A stretch of DNA of 41,769 bases from contig JACRKW010000074.1 in the NCBI GenBank assembly GCA_016215215.1, positions 1-41,769 on the forward strand, given 5' to 3'. Below the pieces are notes generated by a model. That model searched no databases, was not told where the DNA came from, and worked only from the letters and a program-made list of their open reading frames with translations. This stretch comes from Acidobacteriota bacterium (lineage in GTDB: Bacteria; Acidobacteriota; Terriglobia; Bryobacterales; Bryobacteraceae). Positions 36,585 to 41,769 of the stretch are shown in pieces (the first letter of the stretch is position 1; every line of letters begins with the position of its first letter). A program made the position numbers and the translations under genes.

Positions 36585-38960
36585 ATGCGTTGCACAGCTT
36601 CAGCCCGTCTCGTTCTGTTCGCTGCCGGGCTCGTCCCCGCCGCGGCCCAGAATCCGTATCTCACATGGAGCCCGACGAGCGTCACTCTTGAGGCCACAGC
36701 TGGATCGGCGACCCCAGTGACCGTGCGGGTGCGGCTGACCAACTCCGGCAATGCATTCAACTTCCTGGCTTCCGGCAACCAGGGTTGGTTTTCGTCGACA
36801 CCGACCAGCGGGACTCTGGCCGCCGGCGGAACGATCGAGTTCGTGATATCGGCCGACCCGACCGGCATGCAGACGGGAACGTACACGGCGGCGTTCACTG
36901 TGACGCCGGGACCGGGGACGGGGCTGCCGCCTTCCTCAATTGAAGTGACATTCAATGTGACAGGTTTTGCTTTTCTCACCGTGCCGGAGAGCCTGGAGTT
37001 CACGGTGGGGCCGGAGGCTACAGACGCCAAGAGCTTCAGTGTTTCGCTGTCGGACGGCATCGCCCGTGAAGTGGTGGCGACCCCGTACACGGGGAACACG
37101 GGCAACTGGCTGGCGGTGCTGAACTCGGCGCCGATCACGACACCGACGGCGATCAACGTACGTGTAAGCGCGGCCGGGCTGGAGATCGGTACGGTGCTAC
37201 AAGGGGAGATCCGCCTGACGGCGCCGGCGCTGCCGGGACTGCAGAAGAGCATTCCGATCAAGATGACGGTGGTGGACCGGTCGCCGGGCTATAGCGTGGT
37301 TCCGAGTCACCTGAATTTCTACTCCTTCAGTACGACACAGCCGCCGGCGCAACCGGTGCAGGTATTCGCCAGCGCCGACCGGAGGCTGCCGTTCGACGTG
37401 GTCAAATCGCCAGGTTCAACGCCGTTGTCGGCATCACTGACCCGCGGAATCACTCCCATCACCTTCACGGCCTCGATGGACACGTCTCTGACGCCGGAAC
37501 TGCCGCGGGACGATTCGATGTCGATTGTCCCGCTGGACGGCTCCAGCGAGATCGTGGTGCCGATCCGCACGTCGATCGAACCAGCGCGGGTCTACGCGAT
37601 CCCGCAGGTGGCCGACGGCGGAGGCTTCCGCACGGCCTTTACGGTGGTGAACAACGATCCGGCGACAGCCCTGATCGCGTTGCGATTCTACAAGTCCGAT
37701 CCGGTAACGCATGCCACCAGCGCGTGGACTCCGGCGATGGAGAACAACGAGCGGGTGGACAACATCCAGATTCCGGCAGGGGCGTCGTGGACGGTGCAGA
37801 CGGCCGGGGCAGCGACGGGGATCACCTCAGGGTGGGCCGAGGTGGTATGCGCCTCTTGCACGGGCAACAGCAAGGGCGTGAGCGGGCTGGCCGTCTTCCG
37901 GCAGGCGCAGCCGGACGGCCGGATCCAGGAGGCGGCCGTGCCGATCAACGCATCGCTGATGCAGCGCAGCTTCCTGCCGTATGACAACGCTGGCGGGATG
38001 GTCACCTCGATGGCCATCGCCAACATCAGCCAGACGGAAGTCGCCAAGGTGAGGGTGGCGTTCCGTGACGCCAGCGGGCGGGTGTTGCGGATCGACCGGG
38101 TGAAGGACATCCCGCCGCGCGGTCATTTTGCTTTCGAACTGATCCGCGAATTCCCATACCTGAACGGGACACGGGGCACTGCGGATTTCTGGATCACTTC
38201 CGGGCAGATCTCGATTCTAGGCCTGCGCTTCAGTCCCAGCGGCGCCTTCACGTCCTTCGAGGCGCAGACGCTGAACCGGCGGGCGTTTGGCCGGCGGTCG
38301 CTTCCTCAGATTGCCGACGGTGGAGAGTTCCGGACTTCGATCACCCTGGTGAACAATGACTCGGCCGTCGCGCAAGTTAGGCTCCGTTTCTGGCGCGCGA
38401 CGTCCAACGGCGCAACGGAGGGCTGGACGCTGGGGTTCGTAGGAGGCATCAATCCGGACAACCTGACAATTCCGCCGGGCTCGTCGATCACGCTGGAATC
38501 GGCCGGTGCAAGTCCTACGGTCCAATCCGGCTGGGCGGAGGTGGTCACAGACCAGTGGGTAACCGGCCTGGCGGTGTTCCGCCAGTCGTTGCCGGGGCGG
38601 CCGGATCAAGAGGCCGCGGTGCCGGTGAATGTGGCGACGCCGAACCGCTTGCTGCTCCCGTTCGACAATACGGGCGGCTTCACAACCTCAGTGGCGCTGA
38701 TCAACATGAGCGCCGCAGTGCCGGCGCAGGTGAATCTGACGTTCAGGGACGGCCAGGGGCTGCGGATCTTCCAGACTGCCTTGCCGGAGATGCCGGTGCA
38801 GGGCCACCGGGCTTTCAACCTGGGAGAGCAATACCCGCAACTGAAGGGGCTGAAGGGCACGATGGAGCTTTCGGCGCTGAGCGGAGAGGTTTCGCTGCTC
38901 GGGCTGCGGTTCTCCGACGCAGGTGCCTATACCTCGTTCCGGGCGCAGCCGGTTCAGTGA
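36585..38960 (+). CDS. Secreted BACON-like beta-sandwich protein with a duplicated C-terminal module
   Basis: Leader LVLFAAGLVPAAAQ; BACON-like WSPTSVTLEATAGS…SGNQGWFSSTPTSGTLAAGG; two homologous segments PQVADGGGFRTAFTVVNND… and PQIADGGEFRTSITLVNND…. Confidence 0.8.
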   Translation: MRCTASARLVLFAAGLVPAAAQNPYLTWSPTSVTLEATAGSATPVTVRVRLTNSGNAFNFLASGNQGWFSSTPTSGTLAAGGTIEFVISADPTGMQTGTYTAAFTVTPGPGTGLPPSSIEVTFNVTGFAFLTVPESLEFTVGPEATDAKSFSVSLSDGIAREVVATPYTGNTGNWLAVLNSAPITTPTAINVRVSAAGLEIGTVLQGEIRLTAPALPGLQKSIPIKMTVVDRSPGYSVVPSHLNFYSFSTTQPPAQPVQVFASADRRLPFDVVKSPGSTPLSASLTRGITPITFTASMDTSLTPELPRDDSMSIVPLDGSSEIVVPIRTSIEPARVYAIPQVADGGGFRTAFTVVNNDPATALIALRFYKSDPVTHATSAWTPAMENNERVDNIQIPAGASWTVQTAGAATGITSGWAEVVCASCTGNSKGVSGLAVFRQAQPDGRIQEAAVPINASLMQRSFLPYDNAGGMVTSMAIANISQTEVAKVRVAFRDASGRVLRIDRVKDIPPRGHFAFELIREFPYLNGTRGTADFWITSGQISILGLRFSPSGAFTSFEAQTLNRRAFGRRSLPQIADGGEFRTSITLVNNDSAVAQVRLRFWRATSNGATEGWTLGFVGGINPDNLTIPPGSSITLESAGASPTVQSGWAEVVTDQWVTGLAVFRQSLPGRPDQEAAVPVNVATPNRLLLPFDNTGGFTTSVALINMSAAVPAQVNLTFRDGQGLRIFQTALPEMPVQGHRAFNLGEQYPQLKGLKGTMELSALSGEVSLLGLRFSDAGAYTSFRAQPVQ

Positions 38961-38972
38961 GCGAGGCCAGTC

Positions 38973-40214
38973 CTACTTGAGCAACTCGACCTCGTGGAGG
39001 CACATGCCGTAGCCGCTGCCGGGCGGGTTGGAGAGGTGCTTTTCCTTGAAGTTGGCGTTGCCATTGCTGAAGTTGGCGGCGTAGCATAGCCAGGCGGTGC
39101 GGCCGTCGAGGGAGATGAACTTCGAGGGGAAGTTGACGAAGTAGGCCTGTTCGCCGAAGCGTTTCATGAAGGTGACCATGCGCCAGGGTCCGGTGATGGA
39201 AGCGGATTCGAGGATCCAGGTGTCGAACTTGGAGATGGTGTTGCCGCCGTCGGTGACCACCATGAGGTACTTGGCGAGCGGCGCGTTGTAGGTGATGGAG
39301 ACGTTGCCGCAGCGGTTGTTCCAATCGACGAGCGGCTGGATGCGGTCGAACTGATGGGTCCAACGTGCGCGGCCGCGCGAGTCGCGGCCGGCGAAGAACT
39401 GCCACTTTCTGCGGTCGTTGATGGTGCGCAGGGACGGCTTCACGCGCGCGAGGTAGATCTGGTCGCCGGTGATCCAACTCGCGTTGGCGGGGCGTGGGGA
39501 GGGGTCGGGGTCACGGGCGCCATGGGCGACGAGGTAGGCGTAGCCCCCGGGCGAGTTCCGCATGTCGCGGCCAAAGTCGACGAAGTGGGGCGCGCCGAAC
39601 TTCACTTTGCCGCCGGGCGAAACGGGTTCAGGGAAAAGGGGCTGCGAGGGCGTGTGCGGGGTCTCGATCCAGGTCTTGCCGTTGTCAATGGAGGTACGGA
39701 AACCGACGAAGGGGCCGAGGATGTCCCAATTGAGGCCTGTGCCGGGATTGCCGTCGGAGTCCATGAGGCAATAAGTTCCGTAGTACCAGATGCCCTTGTG
39801 ATGGAGGCTGGCCGAGGGGTAGCGGCCGCCATAGGGCTCGGGGGCAGCGGCCACCGCGCCGCGAGAGGTGATCTTGAGTTGCATCGGGTCATCACCTTCG
39901 ATGACGGCCCAACCAGTGGTGGCCTTGGGGCCGATGGAGACGGCTTTGAGCCCGTCGGCCGTGCCGTCGGTCCAGGGCGAATAGAGGCGGCCGTCGGCCC
40001 CCCAGGACGGATACCAGGTGTCGGCGGTGGTGTACTTGATCTGGCGGCCGGTGAAGCGGAGTCCGGTGATGGCGGTGGAATTCGGGAAGGGGCAGTCGGC
40101 CGGCGGCTCGGAAGGCCAGACGCGGCCGGCCGGCGCAGGGGTTTGGGCCCGTACGGCCAGGGCGACCAGGAACAAACGGGCGATTCGCACATTGAGGCGC
40201 ACTTGATACTCCAC
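38973..40214 (-). CDS. Secreted sialidase/DUF4185-like beta-propeller protein
   Basis: GTG start; ADTWYPSWGADGRLYSPWTDGT…DNGKTWIETPHTPSQPLFPE…FGAPHFVDFGRDMRNSPGGYAYLVAHGA…ITYNAPLAKYLMV. Confidence 0.7.
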   Translation of the reverse strand: MEYQVRLNVRIARLFLVALAVRAQTPAPAGRVWPSEPPADCPFPNSTAITGLRFTGRQIKYTTADTWYPSWGADGRLYSPWTDGTADGLKAVSIGPKATTGWAVIEGDDPMQLKITSRGAVAAAPEPYGGRYPSASLHHKGIWYYGTYCLMDSDGNPGTGLNWDILGPFVGFRTSIDNGKTWIETPHTPSQPLFPEPVSPGGKVKFGAPHFVDFGRDMRNSPGGYAYLVAHGARDPDPSPRPANASWITGDQIYLARVKPSLRTINDRRKWQFFAGRDSRGRARWTHQFDRIQPLVDWNNRCGNVSITYNAPLAKYLMVVTDGGNTISKFDTWILESASITGPWRMVTFMKRFGEQAYFVNFPSKFISLDGRTAWLCYAANFSNGNANFKEKHLSNPPGSGYGMCLHEVELLK

Positions 40215-40446
40215 GACTCACGTCCTCCTTGATTCACCCCAAGCGGCACGCTCCAATGTGAAGCGTCGAAAGATCTCTTGCAGTCGGCCGAGCGCGTTCT
40301 GGTAGCGCCGCGCCACCAATCTTGAAGCCTGCAACATGGGAGTGCCATCCAAGCATATATCCACCACGGCATGCGCCACAGCGTGATGCCGGCGAGGCGA
40401 TTCCTATGAATTGCGTCCTGGCCGGGGACGAGAAAGCGAGACAACC

Positions 40447-41046
40447 ATGGCGGAGGGAATGAAGGTTGTACTGATCGGCGGGAGTGTGCGGCCGGGGAAC
40501 TACACAGCGATGGCGTTGGCTCTGGCAGCGGATGAGTTGGGGAAGCGCGAGACGGCATATGAGATGGTGGATCCGGCAACCCTGTCTCTGCCGTTTCCGG
40601 GCGTGAATCCCGATTCGAAGGACGCGCGGGAACTACGTGAAAGAGTAGCCGAAGCCACGGGAGTGATTCTGGCGACGCCGGAGTACCACGGATCGTTCAG
40701 CAGCGTGATGAAACTGGTGATCGAAAACCTGGGGTTCCCCTCGGCGCTTGCGGGGAAACCGGTGGCACTGCTGGGAGTGGCGGCAGGGCAGATCGGAGCG
40801 ATCAAGTCGCTCGAGGCGCTGGCGAGCATTTGCACGCATGTCGGGGCGCTGGTGCTTCCTGGCGCGGTGTCGGTGGCCGGCGTACAGAAGGCATTCGACC
40901 GAGAGGGGCGGTGTGTTGACGCGGAGGTGGAGAAGCGGATCCGGTCGGTGGCGACCAACCTGATTGAGTACGCGCGCGGCAGCATTTGTCCGCGGATTGC
41001 GCTGGAAGCAATGGTACGGGGGGCGACGGGGGAAATGCGCGGGTAG
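40447..41046 (+). CDS. NADPH-dependent FMN reductase
   Basis: KVVLIGGSVRPGNYTAMALALA…GVILATPEYHGSFSSVMKLVIENLGFPSALAGKPVALLGVAAGQIGAIKSLEAL. Confidence 0.92.
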   Translation: MAEGMKVVLIGGSVRPGNYTAMALALAADELGKRETAYEMVDPATLSLPFPGVNPDSKDARELRERVAEATGVILATPEYHGSFSSVMKLVIENLGFPSALAGKPVALLGVAAGQIGAIKSLEALASICTHVGALVLPGAVSVAGVQKAFDREGRCVDAEVEKRIRSVATNLIEYARGSICPRIALEAMVRGATGEMRG

Positions 41047-41077
41047 GAAAGAGACATGAACTGACGGTCTTACCGGG

Positions 41078-41769
41078 TCAAAGCTCGCTGGGCGCAGGCA
41101 CCGGTTCGAAATCGTGGAGGCGGTTGAGGTCGATGGCAACCTTGTCGGCATCGGGCAGATACATGTCTCTGAAGCGCGCGCCCCAGACTATATCGGCCTT
41201 GTCGTAGCTGGTCTTGGCGTGCACGGTTTGAGCGAAGGTCTCGTCGTCGGCGTTGATGAGGCAGACGATTTCGGGATCCGAAGCCGCGAGGGACTCCGGC
41301 GTGAGGCCGCGCAGCGGACTGGTGTCAGTGATGGGGTGGACGATGACCCAGTGCAGCGGCATGAAGATGATGAAGTCACGCTCCAGGGAGAGCTGGTCGA
41401 ACCGGCGATGCCGCTGGCCGTTCTCCTCGCTCCAGCGCGCGAAAGAGACGATGGCGTGCACGTCGGTGAGGTCGTGGTTGCGGAGGTTGGCGAGACGGAA
41501 GACGAGAGCCCAACCATCCTGGTAGGGTGCGATCAGAGCTTTGGGGCTGAAGCTGATTTTGGCGGTGGGCCGAGCGAAACGGGCAAAAAGCAGGGCGCTG
41601 AGGATGGCAAAGCCGAGCAGGCCGACCAGCGCCTCGATGGCGACCAGGAGGTGCGCGGCTCGTGTGTTGGGCGTGAGCTTGCCGTATCCGATGGTCGCCA
41701 GGGTCTGGACACTGAAGAAGAAGCAGTCCTCGAAACGCGCGATTGGGTAGGCGGCGGAGGTGGAAAGAG
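41078..41769 (-). CDS. Inward-rectifier (Kir/KirBac-type) potassium channel, 5' end beyond the window
   Basis: Minus-strand frame includes FFFSVQTLATIGYGKLTPN (selectivity filter TIGYG), second TM, then Kir C-terminal domain ISFSPKALIAPYQDGWALVFRLANLRNHDLTDVHAIVSFARW…FMPLHWVIVHPITDTSPL. Confidence 0.9.
   Translation of the reverse strand, partial: LSTSAAYPIARFEDCFFFSVQTLATIGYGKLTPNTRAAHLLVAIEALVGLLGFAILSALLFARFARPTAKISFSPKALIAPYQDGWALVFRLANLRNHDLTDVHAIVSFARWSEENGQRHRRFDQLSLERDFIIFMPLHWVIVHPITDTSPLRGLTPESLAASDPEIVCLINADDETFAQTVHAKTSYDKADIVWGARFRDMYLPDADKVAIDLNRLHDFEPVPAPSEL

Overview
This is a GC-rich chromosomal window. Its gene content fits an Acidobacteriota (Solibacter/Bryobacter-like) genome, judged mainly from an acidobacterial-type VWFA secreted protein and many Tat-exported redox and sugar-type proteins; this is inference, not a database match. 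Main content: tRNA-Ser(GCT); a PDZ/7TM/GAF/PP2C (SpoIIE) phosphatase; ribBA with an apparent frameshift; rpsU with an intrinsic terminator; MscS; a GT4 glycosyltransferase; a complete chemosensory operon cheW-mcp-cheA-cheR-cheD-cheY-cheX-cheB on the minus strand; a peroxiredoxin whose peroxidatic Cys codon is an in-frame TGA; an enolase-superfamily enzyme; a metallopeptidase/TPR protein; a GAF-ANTAR regulator; a run of exported oxidoreductase, lyase and DUF proteins; an M23 peptidase; a S24 (LexA-like) peptidase; a VWFA protein; a BACON-like secreted protein; an FMN reductase; and a partial Kir-type K+ channel. The strongest observation is at 14168-14713. It is an exported peroxiredoxin in which TGA (14387-14389) sits exactly at the catalytic cysteine, the same frame stays open for another 108 codons, and a bacterial-SECIS-like hairpin lies 23 nt downstream, so it is a candidate selenoprotein. 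Other notable items are a CheB missing about 60 residues between its catalytic Ser/His and Asp segments, a ribBA frameshift, a possible deletion scar joining the 3' ends of two convergent genes near 34.49 kb, a perfect 30-bp in-frame tandem duplication, a heptamer repeat array, -10-like boxes 7-9 nt upstream of several start codons suggesting leaderless mRNAs, and a CxxCH motif inside a Tat-exported FMN dehydrogenase.
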